From Paraphoma chrysanthemicola (lineage: Eukaryota > Ascomycota > Dothideomycetes > Pleosporales > Phaeosphaeriaceae): a stretch of 64,000 nucleotides of DNA. The first letter of the stretch is position 1; each line of letters starts with the position of its first letter. The position numbers were made by a program, and so were the translations under genes. The notes under the pieces were generated by a model. That model was not told the DNA's origin and did not search any database. It saw only the letters and a list, made by a program, of their open reading frames with translations. The stretch lies in assembly GCA_020744225.1 (NCBI GenBank), contig JAGMWG010000013.1:868001-932000 (forward strand), written 5' to 3'. Of this stretch, positions 1 through 12,179 are shown in pieces.

Positions 1-3000
1 ACGCGCGAACGTGTAAAAAGAATACAAAGGCATCTTCTAAATTAGATGCGAGCACGACGTACACTAGCTCCTTATTTAATAGCAATGAAATTAAAGATTC
101 ATAACGTATATTAGTCGCGCCAAGGATTTTTGGGCAGTTTAGTAGTGTGAGCGGCTTACTAGTAGAATACGTTATACTTCTTTAGTAATAAGTTCTTTAA
201 AGTTATTTTCTTTAATTATATTTACTACTTATAGGTATCTTTTCTTAATTATTAGAATTTTAAGTATTTTAATAAAGTTTCTAGAGATAAAGTTTTATGT
301 TACTCTACTATCTATTAAGGTGTTAATATTATTTTTATTTAGACTTCTATTAATATAGATATATAAGTCTAAGTTACTAGCTTTTTCTATTATTTCTTGT
401 AGATAAGCTTTCTTAGGCTAGAATTTTATATTAATCTTATTCTATACGTATTTTAAGTATTTATTCTCTAGGTAGTAGTACTATACTCTTTTAAGAATAT
501 ATTCTAATAGTAGAAGTAGTCTAAGTTTAATATATACGTATCTATAATGTTTTTATTTTTGTGTATATTTCTATCTATAAATTTCTATAGCTAGTAAGAG
601 TTTTAGAATTACTTCTTTAGGTACTTTTACTAGTTATATTTAGTATAATTTCTTTATATCTTTATAAAGTGTATAATTATTATAAATGTATACTACTTAT
701 ACTATCTTATAATGCGCTAGGTAACTAGATTAGAGTTACTTATTATCTTCTTCTCTTAGCTAGTTTCTCTATTAGTCTCTTTTACTAGGTTTTCTAGTAA
801 TAATTAGAATTTAATATTTAATTATAATGTATTAGTAGTCTCTTTTATTAAGTTATACTACTTAATATATAATATCTTTCTATGTTTTCTTATTAGATAT
901 TATATCTTTTAGTTAGAAGTTCTATATAACTTATTTCTAAAATTTAGTAAATAAGATTTCTATTAATTACTCTTATTTCTAGTTATTATATAGTTTCTTA
1001 ATTATAAAGACTATAGAATTCTTCTTAAAGAATTATAGTATCTTTACGTAAGTAATGTCTCTAATCTCTAGAATTTCTTCTTTTTCTACTATTCTAATTT
1101 ATTTTATATATTCTATATTTTCTATATAGTATATCTTAAGATAGTAGCTTTTTTCTATAAGATCTTTAATAAAGAGTAGTTCTTCTTTGTCTTTAGACTT
1201 CTCTAAGTTACTATCTACTTTCTTAACTATTAAAGCTAGTATTTATATAACTTTATTAGAATCTCTTTCTATAAATAAGTCTTCGTATTTCTCTAGTATA
1301 GGTTTCTTTTCTTTACCTTTTAGTGTTCTAGGCTCTTAGATTACTATAACTCTATTCTTTTAAGACTAGTATTTTATACCTTATTTACTACTTATATAAG
1401 TATAATAAATATTATTAGTATATATAGTCTAATATAATAGACTGTATTTATTTATTTCTATAAGTTTTATAGTATTTTTCTTATTAGCTACTACTCTATT
1501 CTTAGTACTATCTGTTCTAGTTTATTAGCTAGTATTAGATTTCTTAAAATAGTTTCTTACTAGATATTCTATTTCTTTATATCTAAAGTATACTTCTTTC
1601 TTATAGAGTTCTTCTTTCTTTAAGTTTAGAATATATTTCTTCTTTTTATAATTTACGCTAAGAATTATAGAATCTTTGTAATTATATTATTTTTTAGGTT
1701 AGTAGTTCTAGCTTACTAAAAACTATCTCTTCTTACTTTAATACTAAAAGTAGAGATAATTATTAATTTAGATAGCTTATTCTACTAGCACTAAAAAGGT
1801 TACTAGTTAATCTATACAGATTAGTTCGTATTAAATACTGTCTTTAAGGCCTTTATAGTATCGTACTATTAGTACTTCTTCTCTTTAGTTAAGTTTACTT
1901 ATAAGTTATTTAAATTCTAAAGTATAGATTAAAGTAGACTAGGTTTATTTAAGTCTTTAGAGTTTTTATTCTACTACTTATTTAGTGTCTACTTCTCTAA
2001 AAGAGATTATAAGTTTTCTTTTAAAGTATTTATAGCTAGAGAAGATTACTATTATTTCTTTACTCTATTAGTCTTTACTATATTTTATTCTATTAATAAG
2101 ATAGACTTTAAACTATTTTATAGCTTATTCTGTAAAGTAGACTACTATAAAGAATACTTTTACTAGATTATTAAGAATCTTACTAGCGTTAATATCTAGA
2201 TAAATAGATACTATAGTAAAGAATTCTTTAAGTTTTAATTATATACTATTAAACTTTTTAAGTAGACTTAGTTTTAAGAGTTTATCTTAGAGTTTTGTAA
2301 TTATTACTATAAGGCTCTTAATTTTTTCTATTATCTTAATAGAGAATTACTTTACGTTCTCTATTTCTATAGTAAGCTTCTTAATAGTAATATTATTAGT
2401 AGTATCTATAGTTATAGTTCTTACCTTAGATAATAAAGTTTCTACTTAAGATATAATTACGATATAGTCTTTCTAAACTAGTAGTTAATATATAATAGTA
2501 GTTCTAACTTACTAAGAGTAGCTAGTCTAAAGTAAGTAAGACGTTAGAATATTTAGTTAAATAGAAGGTATTGCAATTAAGTTATAAATAAGTATATATA
2601 TAACGTAGGTTAGTTACTAAAGTAATATATTAAGTAGATATAATTCTTAACTATAGAGTGTAAAGAGTACTTTACACATAATTATATACTAGAATTAATT
2701 TATACTTTATTACTAAGAAGACTCTACTAATTATAGATTATGCTCTATAATCTATATTTACTAAGTTTCTTAGATTACTAATTAGTTATATATCTAGATT
2801 ATAGTTAGTCTTACTACACTACTTATTATTATAGTAGTCTTTATACTCTAGTACTTCTTCTTTCTTATATCTTAACTCTATATTAGAATTAATTAGAGGT
2901 AGAGTTAATCTATAATAATAAACTCTATTTATAATAATTAGTCTATTTTAGGTTATATTAAGCTTATAAAAACTAAACTATATCTCTTAAATTCTACCTA

Positions 3001-4513
3001 CTCTAATTTAACTTAGTTTAGGCTATTTTAGTCTAAATAATATTAATCTTTTACCTAATAAAGAAGCTTAAGTTTCTAGACCTTATAACGCGTCTTATTA
3101 ACCTCTCTAGCTAACTTAGTACTCTTTCTATTCTAGACCTTACTAGTCTTATTTATAGTAGAATAAGTAGAGGTAATATAGTTACACTAAGCGTTCTTAG
3201 TCTTCTTCTTAGTAGCTCTAGCTATAGTTAGAAGTATTATAGTCTTAATATTATTATACTTACGCTATTAGAGTTAGTAGAGTTAAATTAGGCTAAATTA
3301 GCTTATATTAGAGTTATATACTTTACGTTTACGTTTACTAGAGGTATTCTAGAGGTTATTAAGCTACTTAGCTACTAGAGAGTTAATATAAGACTAGTCT
3401 ACCTACTTATAGGCCTTAAGTATAGTCTTAGACTTAGTGTTTTTATAGAAGTAGACTATAAACTAAGAAAGATAATTATTATAGATTTTACTATTATAGA
3501 GACGTAACTTAACTATATATAAAGTAAAAGAGGCGCTATAATACTATTAGTCTTATTTTACTCTAAGTTAACTTAAATTAAGTCTTTCTAAGTACTTACT
3601 AATCTAAGTAAGTGTAAAGAGTCTTAGCTAGAGTATAAGCTTAGTACTTAGTCTTACTATATTTAGTAGACTTAAAAGTATTATAGATAATCTTTAGCTA
3701 CGTAATAATAGTCTTAAGATTATTATTAGCGTTCTTAGAAGACTAAATTAGGCTAAATTAGCTTAATCTAAGCTTTCTAAGAGTCTTTTACTTATAGTAA
3801 CGCAGCCTTTATCTATAATAAGGTAGGTAGTATAGTAATAGATCTTGTAAACGTAGCTAGAGTTATTAGTAAAATTTATACTCTTTCTTAGAATATCTAA
3901 ACTCTCTAAGAATACTAAGAACTTATAGTAAGACTCTCTAAAGATAAAGAAGGTACTTTCTACTATTCTAGTTATACAGCCTATATAAAGCTATATACTC
4001 TACTTATTAGAGTTAGTATAGAGATTACTAAGCGCTTTAATATTAATACTATCTAATATAATAAGTGTAAGTATTATAGAGGTTAATTTAGACTAAAATA
4101 AGCTAGATTAGGTCTTATATAGTATATATAAGTTAAGCTAGACTAAGATAAGTTATAAGAGTAAAGTTTAAGAATCTATACTATAGTTAGTCTTAAATTA
4201 CTCTAAATTACTCTAATCTAGCTTTATTAGAGGCTATAGGTCTACTAAAAGAAACTCTAAAAACTTACTAAAGTTAAACTAGAGAGTAAAAGTTTAAGAG
4301 CTAGAGCTTTATAAAAAATACCTAACTATACTAAATCTAAAAGTTCTAAGCTAGTAAGGTTCTGTATAGAGCTAAAGCTTCTCTTACTTAGCTCTTACTA
4401 AGTAAGAGTAGAAAGTTAGAGTCTCTCTTTATTGCGTTAACTTAGGCTAAACTAGCTTATTTCTACTATATTTAACTCTATCTAGTATATAGTAAGTTGT
4501 AGTAAGATAGCTT

Positions 4514-4812
4514 CTTTTAAATTAAGATAATTTAGTCTAAGTAAAGGTAATTTAGCCTAAGTAGAGGTATAATCTACTAAATTAAGGTAATTTAACTTAA
4601 ATAGAGGTATAACCTATTAAATTAAAGTAATTTAACCTAAATAGAGATATAACTTATTAAATTAAGATAATTTAACTTAAATAGAGGTATAACCTATTAA
4701 ATTAAGATAATTTAACTAAAGTAGAGATATACTCTCTTAAATTAAGTTAATTTAACTTAAGAAGAAGAATAATCTCTTAAATTAAAATAATTTAACTTAA
4801 AAAGAGAAATAA
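4514..4812. repeat. Degenerate 40-bp tandem repeat (minisatellite)
   Basis: About seven head-to-tail units of close to 40 bp, each built around AAATTAAG, TAATTTAAC and TAGAGGTATAAC. Units differ by scattered A/G and C/T changes consistent with RIP or old age. The first unit is shorter and more diverged. No function is evident. Confidence 0.8.
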
Positions 4813-4980
4813 TATAAGGCCTACGCCTTATAGAGCTCTTCGTATCTCTATTACGTGCGTACTAGCACTATATAAGCTAAGAGATTACTAGAGAACTCTC
4901 TAGCAATTTGTCTGTTCTTATATAGAGATAATACATTTATATTTATCTGCCTTAACGCTACTAGTGCACTAATTAGCCTA

Positions 4981-5530
4981 TTTATCTTACATCTGCTAGT
5001 CTTTAAAGTAGTCTTTAACTACGCGTTTATAATAGCTAATATCTACTTAGTCTTTTAAGGCGCAGACTTTATACTTCTCTAGCTAGATACTATCTTATTA
5101 AAGCTAGACGTGTAGCTGCGTATACTTATACTTACTACTCTACTAGAGGCTATCTAGTAGACTCGTACGCTAAGTAACGCGCGCAAGCTTAAGGCTTAAT
5201 TAATACTAATTTGCGAGCGCGTACGCTAACACAAGAGCTCTTCGCCTATATTAATTATTAAGATAATTAACTAGCTTAAGAAGAGCGCTAAAGTAATAAT
5301 CCTATTAGCTAAGCTAATACACAAGAAGATTACTAGCCTTAAGAAGACTAATAAGGCAGCGTTAAAGCAAAAGTAGTATAAGAAAAAGCGTGTATAGAAG
5401 TAGGAAGTCTTAACAAAGGTAGCTAGAGAGGATATACTTACTTAACGTAAGGCTAATCAGCAGATTGCTTGTAAAGAGTGTTAAGGTAGAGAGTAATTAG
5501 GCCTTAGCTGCTAGGCCCTTGCGCGCTGCA
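4981..5530 (+). mobile_element. RIP-inactivated C-terminus of a pogo/Fot-type DDE transposase
   Basis: One frame (codons starting at 5101, 5341 and so on) reads like the C-terminal part of fungal Tc1/mariner-pogo (DDE_1) transposases. There is a segment resembling the AF..NI..GF.GAGL..P....L.KLDV region near 5030-5115, then the TPSNA-K-L and L-ICERVR-H-SSSP-like region near 5165-5240, then a basic KK-NKAALK / YKKKRV / EDILT tail near 5340-5450. Every in-frame stop is TAA or TAG, never TGA, and many fall where Gln or Trp would be expected, so they fit RIP of CAA, CAG or TGG. The N-terminal and catalytic parts are not recognisable upstream. It cannot be functional. Family assignment rests on memory of the family, not on a search. 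Confidence 0.7.
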
Positions 5531-5679
5531 GCAGGTACAGAGAGACTAGGTATAACGCACGTACGTGTAAAAAGGACTCTGTAGATACTGCTTAATCTAC
5601 TGTATTAATATCTATACACTGTCTTGTAACGTGGTTGAGTGGTACGCTTAAACAGGTGATCAAAGTTGGTGGGGTGGGT

Positions 5680-5708
5680 GGCTCGCTTGTACGGGCGGCT
5701 CGCTTGTA
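5680..5708. repeat. Short direct repeat at edge of the RIP block
   Basis: GGCTCGCTTGTA occurs twice, separated by about 5 bp, between the AT-rich block and the first intact gene. It could be a target-site scar or chance. Confidence 0.5.
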
Positions 5709-5737
5709 AAACACGTTACCTAGAACTATAGCCTTAC

Positions 5738-6711
5738 CTAAATACCAATCTCCCTCAAAAAGTCCTCGAAGCTCCCAAACCCATCCCATCCCCCAACCTT
5801 GCCCACCACCTCATGACTCCTGCTCACACCCTCCTTTGCCCCAGGCCCATAATAATCATACTCCCTAATCATCAGCAAATTATCCAACAGCTCCTTGCTC
5901 CCGCCAAACTGCTCGAGCGGAACCTCATTGAACGCGCACTTCTTGCCCGTGCAAGCCTCCACAGCAGCACACACATCCAGCGGCGTGAACCAGCCCGACG
6001 CAGCATAAGTATGTTGGTACGAGGGCGTAGCTGCCAAAGTCGAAGCGACGAATTTGCCAAAGTCGCGCGGGACATCGAGCATGGGGATTTGCGTGTCTGG
6101 GTGAAATAGCCACGACAATTCATACCCAGAGCCAGTTGAGTTTGGTCGAATGCTTCCGGGGATATTGCTCATGAAATATGCTGGCATGACGAAACTAGCG
6201 GCTTGGCCGACTTGTTTGATGTATTCTTCGACCATGGCTTTGCTGTCGAAGTGGTGCAGATTGTGCAGCTTGCCGTTTGTGATTTTGGACACGTAGGGGA
6301 GAGTGGACCAAATGAGGTTTGCGACGCCGGCGGCTTTGCAGGCGTCGGTTAGGTTGCGGCCTTGTTGGACTTCGTGTTCCAGGGATGCTTTTTCCCAGTA
6401 ATTGGTGACGCCGAAGACGGCGGTGGAGCCGGTGATGGCTGCGAGGATTGAGTCTTTGGAGTTGAGATCGGCCTGGAGAGGAGTCAGTTGATGTTGTGGG
6501 TATGAGCGAGATCTCGAGCGGAAGGTGGTAGACGTACCGAGACCATTTCCACGCCCTGCTTGACCAGAGCTTGAGCATCAGGCTTGTTCGCGTTGCGAGT
6601 GATGCCCCGGATTTTCCATTCTTTGCTCAGTTGCGGATGGTTCAAGATAGCCCGTACAACCGAGCCACCTTGGTTTCCAGTGCTGCCGAAGACGGTGATG
6701 AGTTTAGACAT
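5738..6711 (-). CDS. NmrA-like family NAD(P)-binding protein
   Basis: Two exons, 6711-6538 and 6472-5738, joined by a 65-bp GT..AG intron (6473-6537), give about 302 aa, normal for the family. The N-terminus has a Rossmann strand and the dinucleotide motif GSTGNQGG (about residues 9-16), the GxxGxxG form of NmrA/HSCARG-type atypical short-chain dehydrogenases. NmrA-like proteins bind NAD(P) and act either as redox-sensing regulators (nitrogen metabolite repression) or as reductases; the sequence does not say which. The start is the second Met of the open frame (MSKLI), directly before the first beta strand. The stop codon lies only about 150 bp from the RIP block, so this is the outermost intact gene. 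Confidence 0.85.
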
Positions 6712-7317
6712 ATTGATCGATCGGAGCATTCAGAAGCCTTTGGCGATGAGCCGAAATCCAAATCGTGCGAGCTTCTACAGGGTATCTATAGTCCACACGT
6801 TGCTCGTCTTTGTTTCGGGCAAGGCGCCAGGTCCCCGCACTTGTGCATCGCCGCGGGCGGCATCGTGGCTTGCGTGCATAGTAAGCATTGAGTAAGGCAC
6901 GAGTTTCGCGCTCATGAGTAAGAAGCGTCTAAGCTGACTTGTGATGTTGCTGAATGAGAGAAGCGTAAGCAGGGATGAGGAGTGCGGAATGTGGCGCTAG
7001 CGCGGCGTAGTGTGATTACTCACCGCCGCCAATGCATCTCGACCGAATGGATTGGTTTACCATAGGCTACATCTGAACTAGATTGAGACTGTATTTGGCG
7101 GGTCTTTCTAGCTTCAGTGTACAGTGATTGGTGGCCGCAGGTGACTTCGTGAGGGATATGGTTGGTTTTCATCGTCGATCTTGAACGTAGTCGTGTCCAA
7201 CAACGAGGATCGTGGCATTCTTTGCAAGTGTACATAGTACTCCGCGCTTCCTCTAAAATCTTCTTTGCCACCAGTGGCCGCTCGTTGTAGCAGCTACACT
7301 ACTATGCCAAAGGCACT
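6712..7317. other. Intergenic region
   Basis: 606 bp between two minus-strand genes; it must carry the promoter of the NmrA-like gene and the 3' end of the next. Small overlapping frames here lack good starts or splice sites and look random. Confidence 0.6.
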
Positions 7318-8456
7318 TCAACGACCAGGCGTGAACTCGCTCGCCCGCGGGTCCAAGCTCCCTCTCCTGCCCATATGCAGACGTGCATTAAGCAGATACT
7401 CTTCTGTATCCTCAAACGCACCCGGATCACCACTGCTCTCTTCCACGTCATTTTCAAATACATCTCTTCCCAGTCCAGCAGCACCAGGCGCACCAAATGC
7501 ACCCACCGTACCAGATTGTACCCACGCACCGACAGCAGTCCCAGCCTGCCCGTGACCACTAAATCGTCTCCCGCCTCGTTTCTTCTTCCCACCCCTCTTT
7601 CCCCTCTTCGTCCTCCCCTTTCCCCCAACAATATCGTCGCCCTTCCCATTCTCTATCACCCCTACACCACCGTCCATCCCCTTCCGTACACCTGCAGCCC
7701 CAGGCTCTGGTTCCGCATTCACAACGTCCGCCTCCGGCACCGCACTTCCATCCCTAGCCACCCAACCGCCTAGTAAATTCTCCCTGCGCCTTCTGTCCTT
7801 GACATTCCACAACGTCTCGCCCGGTTGGAGCGGGCGGTTGGCGAGTTCGAAGACGGCGGTGTGGGTGATCGAGGGCTCGGGATCATGTATTGCAGTTCCT
7901 TTGGCGAGATCGAGGGCTAGCGTATCTCTGGCCGACATGAATCCCGCGCGTTCGTCCGTGGAAACGCCTGACGAGGTGGTGGAGAACGATGGGTACGTGG
8001 GCGGCGTGAACAGGTGTGCGGAACGGAGGGCTCGAAAGGTTTCATGGGTAAGGTAGCGAGGCAGCGTCGAAAGAGGCGAATTTGTCAACTCCTGGTTGGC
8101 ATATGGGGTGGTCAAGATAGCTGGTACTGTGTGAGTATATACTCTCGTGGAAGGGAGGTGGAGACGCGGATGTCTTGCGAGACCAGCGTCGTCTCCAGAT
8201 CCATTAGCACTTCCTGACATGTCGCTATTATGAACTTCAATACGCTCGTCGACTAACGGAAAGCTCCTAGCGACAACGCGGTTCGGAGGCGACATGTCAA
8301 CAATCGCTGCGCCAGCACCTTCCGCGGACTGCTGGTTGTCAGGAGGATATATCTGTGCCCGGTGGCTGTTCCATTTTCCTGCTGCTTGTCAATACTAAAT
8401 CGCATGCCCTCAAGCTCGCCTTTTGATAACGGCTACTGGGCTTGCTTACCAGACAT
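7318..8456 (-). CDS. Hypothetical protein with Lys/Arg-Gly-rich segment
   Basis: Predicted as a 7-nt first exon (8456-8450, ATG TCT G), a 68-bp intron, and a long second exon 8381-7318, giving about 356 aa. Evidence for the tiny exon is a consensus GTAAGC donor, a CAGCAG acceptor and an open frame continuing upstream of the internal Met at 8295. Without it the protein would start at 8295 (325 aa). The middle has a moderately conserved-looking stretch (LPRYLTHETFRALRSAHLF), then a very basic low-complexity run (KRGKRGGKKKRGGRR) and a Gly/Ala-rich tail. I do not recognise a domain. The basic run could be a nuclear or nucleolar signal; that is inference. Confidence 0.7.
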
Positions 8457-8715
8457 ATCGGCAGGCAAAGCAAGCTGGCTGCAAGGTGAGTTGAACTGGC
8501 CGAGTTTGTAAGATTTGAACACGTTTGTCGATGTCGTGGTCAACAAGCAAGAGCAAAGCGCTTCATGAGAAACATGCTGTGGCGCAAGAGGTGCCAAGAC
8601 TGCAAGAGGGTAGTCGGGTTTTCACCCTCGAAGCTCATGGATTCATGCTACACATGGGCAACTCATTACACATTACCCCTACTTCCGTCATGAGCACGCT
8701 CTAGCCATGCATGAC

Positions 8716-11091
8716 TTAGAGTATCTTCTCATCTCCGAAGCGCTTCGCGTACATGCCCATCGCTTTGATCGGGAAAATGAACTTGTAGTTCGGGTAGGAA
8801 ATCATACTGTGCGATATTAGCGACGCCAGACTTTCAGTCAACCGGAGCAGTACTTACCAGCTCTTATTGAACACGCCCTCAATCGCCTCCTGTAACCACT
8901 CCCCGTTCTCCTGCTGTCTCGCCATGATCAACTTGATCGCTCGCCTCAACACTTCTCTCTGTTCCTTCGTCTCTCCGAAGCCGCCTTCCAGAAGTGCAAT
9001 TACAACCCACGCAGTCTGAACGACCTGGCTTTGAGGATGCTGACACCACTGTCCCGTCTCGCAACTTCGATACGTCTCGCCCCAGCCTCCATCATCCATT
9101 TGCTTGTCGACAAAGAATTGGCACGCGCGGCGCACGCGCTCGGAGTTTGCATACGTCTCGCCGGCACATGCTAGCGATTCGAGTGCGAACATGGCGGCGT
9201 ATGTGAAGCAGATGCCCCAAGCGCCATACCACGAGCCGTCGGGACGCTGAGCGCGGCGAATGTATGCGATGGCGCGGTCCTTGAAGGCTTTGATTTCTTC
9301 GGCGCGGTAGTCGGGGTAGTACTTCTGGAACATGTGGAGGGCAGTAATTACGGCGGTTGTGCATTCGGGATAATCGTATTCAATCATAATGTTGCCGAAT
9401 ACTTCTGCTGCGTTGAGGTACTCCAGGTATACTGAGCCGCGAGTGGGTTCGTAGGACGCGCAGCCACCGGATGCGTTCTGCATAGTGAGGACGACATCGA
9501 TGGCGTCTTTCTGCCGGCGCTCCGAAACAAGTGTGGAGTATTTGTGTTCGTTTTGCAGGACGAGGACGCTTTTGAGACCTTCGGACGTGCAGTCGCTGAC
9601 GGTATAGCCTTGCTTGCGGTTGCTAAAGCCCCAGGCACCTTTGCGTTGTTGACGATAACAGAGGCTTTGATCTTTACATTCTTCCAGGATCTGCTGGTCT
9701 TCCAGGAACTCGAGAGCCTTGGTGAGCATGGGCTTCCATCTCTTGTCGTCGGTGAAGCCGCATGAGTCAACAGCTTGTATGACAAAGCCGGTATCCCACG
9801 TCTGCACACCATTTGTGCCGTTCATGAGCATGCCTTCTTTTTTCATCCACAAGAACTCAGGTAGTGTCTTGACATGCTCCCGGAAAGGCTTGAAGTCGCG
9901 ACCACCCTTGACAAACGCACAAAGCGTGTTCATCGGCCCGTTGACCGGACCCAGGTTCGCATAGTCGGTGTTCGCATCCTCAGCCTCAATCAACCACCAC
10001 ACATGATCTTCCGCTTTCTTGACTAGTCCCTCCCACCGAATATACGGCCACCAGATCACAGCGAGAAACCAGAAAACGACCTTCAAGATCAACGTCTTGG
10101 GGTGATAATTATCCATGGGCGAGATATCATTTCGATGGCTCCCAAACGTGATTGTGTCGAACGGCTGCGTGAGCAATTCCGACCGCAACGACCTTGTAAG
10201 ATCGTTCAGCGGGTACGACCATCTCCTGGAGTATATAAACGACATGGGCAGAAACACTTGCCGCATGTGTATCCACCACCGCCACGGCGCAATTGGTACC
10301 CAGTCCGGAAGAAGCCACAGCTCAGGCGGTACGGGATTGACGACGTCCCATTCCAGCACGCCCAGCACGCTGAGCCAGAATTTCGCCCAGTGCGGGCCCT
10401 TGATCGCGCCGCCGAGTTTCCACAGCGTGTCTCGTGCTTTCTGCATCCGCGGGTCTTCAGCATCGACACCTAGAAGGCGTAGTGTAGTGTAGTTCATCGC
10501 TGTGCCGAATACGCTGCTGTCGCCCTCGATGTGTAGTCCCCATCCACCATCCTCGGGGTGCTGTCGGTTGAATAGGTATCGTTTGATCTCGATGGCGTGG
10601 CCTTCCGGGATGGGTGTCTCGGTGACATACCATGTGATGACGAGGCCGGGGAGCAAGAACATGGGTCCGCCATATTCGCAAGCCCAGTTGCCGGGTTCGA
10701 GTTGTAGTTCGGAGAAGAACGAGAGCCCGTTGGTGGCGGCTTCGAGCGGTGTTTTGGCGGGTTGGAGTTTGGGAAGGCCCTGTTGAAGAGACGGTCAGCG
10801 ACATGTCGCGTGTGAGGTGCATTGGTGGGTGGTTGTATGTGATGCGCGTGCGTCCCGACGTACCGTCTCCATGCCCAAAAAGTACTTGTCTGCCGTGCTC
10901 TGCGGCCATGCCTTGATCTCCTCCTCACTCCGCAGATAATGCCATGTCTGTACACCGCGATCGTTCTTCAGCCTCCATCTTGTGTAGTCGGTCTTCTCGT
11001 GTCCCGCTTTGCCGCTCTTCAGCGGAATTTGCCCATTCGCGACTGCGCCACGTTTCGTCGCGCCGTTTGTGGTGCCATTGGCGTGTGGCAT
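8716..11091 (-). CDS. ERG7: Lanosterol synthase (oxidosqualene cyclase)
   Basis: Cyclises (S)-2,3-oxidosqualene to lanosterol in ergosterol biosynthesis, on ER or lipid-particle membranes. Three exons: 11091-10864, 10779-8858 and 8806-8716, with introns of 84 and 51 bp, giving 746 aa, the usual length. The catalytic-acid motif VSDCTSE is intact, with Asp near residue 472. QW-type repeats are visible ([21 protein letters not shown]). The final exon, starting MISYPNYKF and ending in DEKIL, restores the conserved C-terminus that the unspliced frame lacks. The start codon precedes a low-complexity N-terminus followed by the conserved TDYTRWRL segment. Nothing suggests damage. Confidence 0.97.
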
Positions 11092-12179
11092 CCTGCCAAA
11101 AGATGTATGTGGTATCTAGGAGTATTCGAGAGGACGCTCAAGGCATCGTGAGAAAGAGTGGCGTGGCGTCAGATCATATAGGTGTTGCGGTGAGGTGCGT
11201 GGTCGGCAATCTTGGCAATGGCGATGGCGAACATACGATAAAGGAGGCCTGCAGGAGTAGCAACAAATACATGCATGCTGCATGTTATCAGACGGTTAAG
11301 GTAAATCACAAGAGGTACTATTGGTGCAAACAAAGTAAACATCACCCTCTCGCACATTCGACGAACTTTTCTGACGCCAGCACCTGCATGTTCCTTACGC
11401 CTCCTTGTAAATATTCTTGCCCTCACCGATTTGCACCAGTACGTTGACATGCACAAGACACCTTGATAATATACAAGGCGCATAAGTGCTCACGTCGTTT
11501 TCCACATTCCTTTCTTCACGTGCATCCTCGCCAGGTCAAAGATTCCAAGTTTGTCCGCCCCTGCCTCGGAACGCTTGGCAGGTACGCGGGCATTGCCCCA
11601 TCGGCCGATCGCAACGCATACCAACATCATAGCCCCTCCGGCACGCCAGTTCGCATGCCAGACACACTACTGTACAGAAGCGCCAACTGTGGGGTAGAGC
11701 GGGAAGCCATTTGCCGTGATCCGAAATGGTTCACGCCCGTTGACGAAAAAATCGACAATTGTTGAGATAAACATGACGGACTACGTAAGCGCATCGGATA
11801 AGGACTTTTGCATGGGGACAAGTTGCGTGGTGTGAGAATGATGTAAATGCGAAATTGGGAATGCCTGTTTTGTGGTTGTGATTCCTTGCTTGCTGCCCTG
11901 TCGATAGCTTCAATATCCTGGTATTTACAGCTCCACCAACGTCCTGTTTCAACGAGAGACGCGCTTCATGCCATGTCAATGCAGATTACACAAACTCTAA
12001 GCACCGATCCAAAAAAGAAAATGCAATACTAGCTCAGCACACACAGCTTCAAAGCTCAAGTACATCGCCGTGATATTCATCCCTCATATAATGCCCCAAA
12101 CATCCGCACCGCATCGCCTCGTATAAATAAAAATCATTGTTTCTGGGTATCGTAGAAGAGTAGCAGCATTCCATCCGCC
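11092..12179. other. Intergenic region (ERG7 promoter side)
   Basis: 1088 bp between two minus-strand genes, holding the ERG7 promoter and the 3' region of the next gene. I see no convincing gene or element. Confidence 0.6.

Larger units (their letters stand above)
1..5590. repeat. RIP-mutated AT-rich repeat block
   Basis: The block is dense in TA, TAG and TAA, with CpA and TpG strikingly scarce, and no open frame reaches 60 codons before about 5.59 kb. This is what repeat-induced point mutation (C to T, mostly at CpA) leaves in filamentous ascomycetes. It probably holds remains of several transposons, but only the element at its right end could be recognised. Composition changes abruptly to normal gene space near 5.6-5.74 kb. 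Confidence 0.9.
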
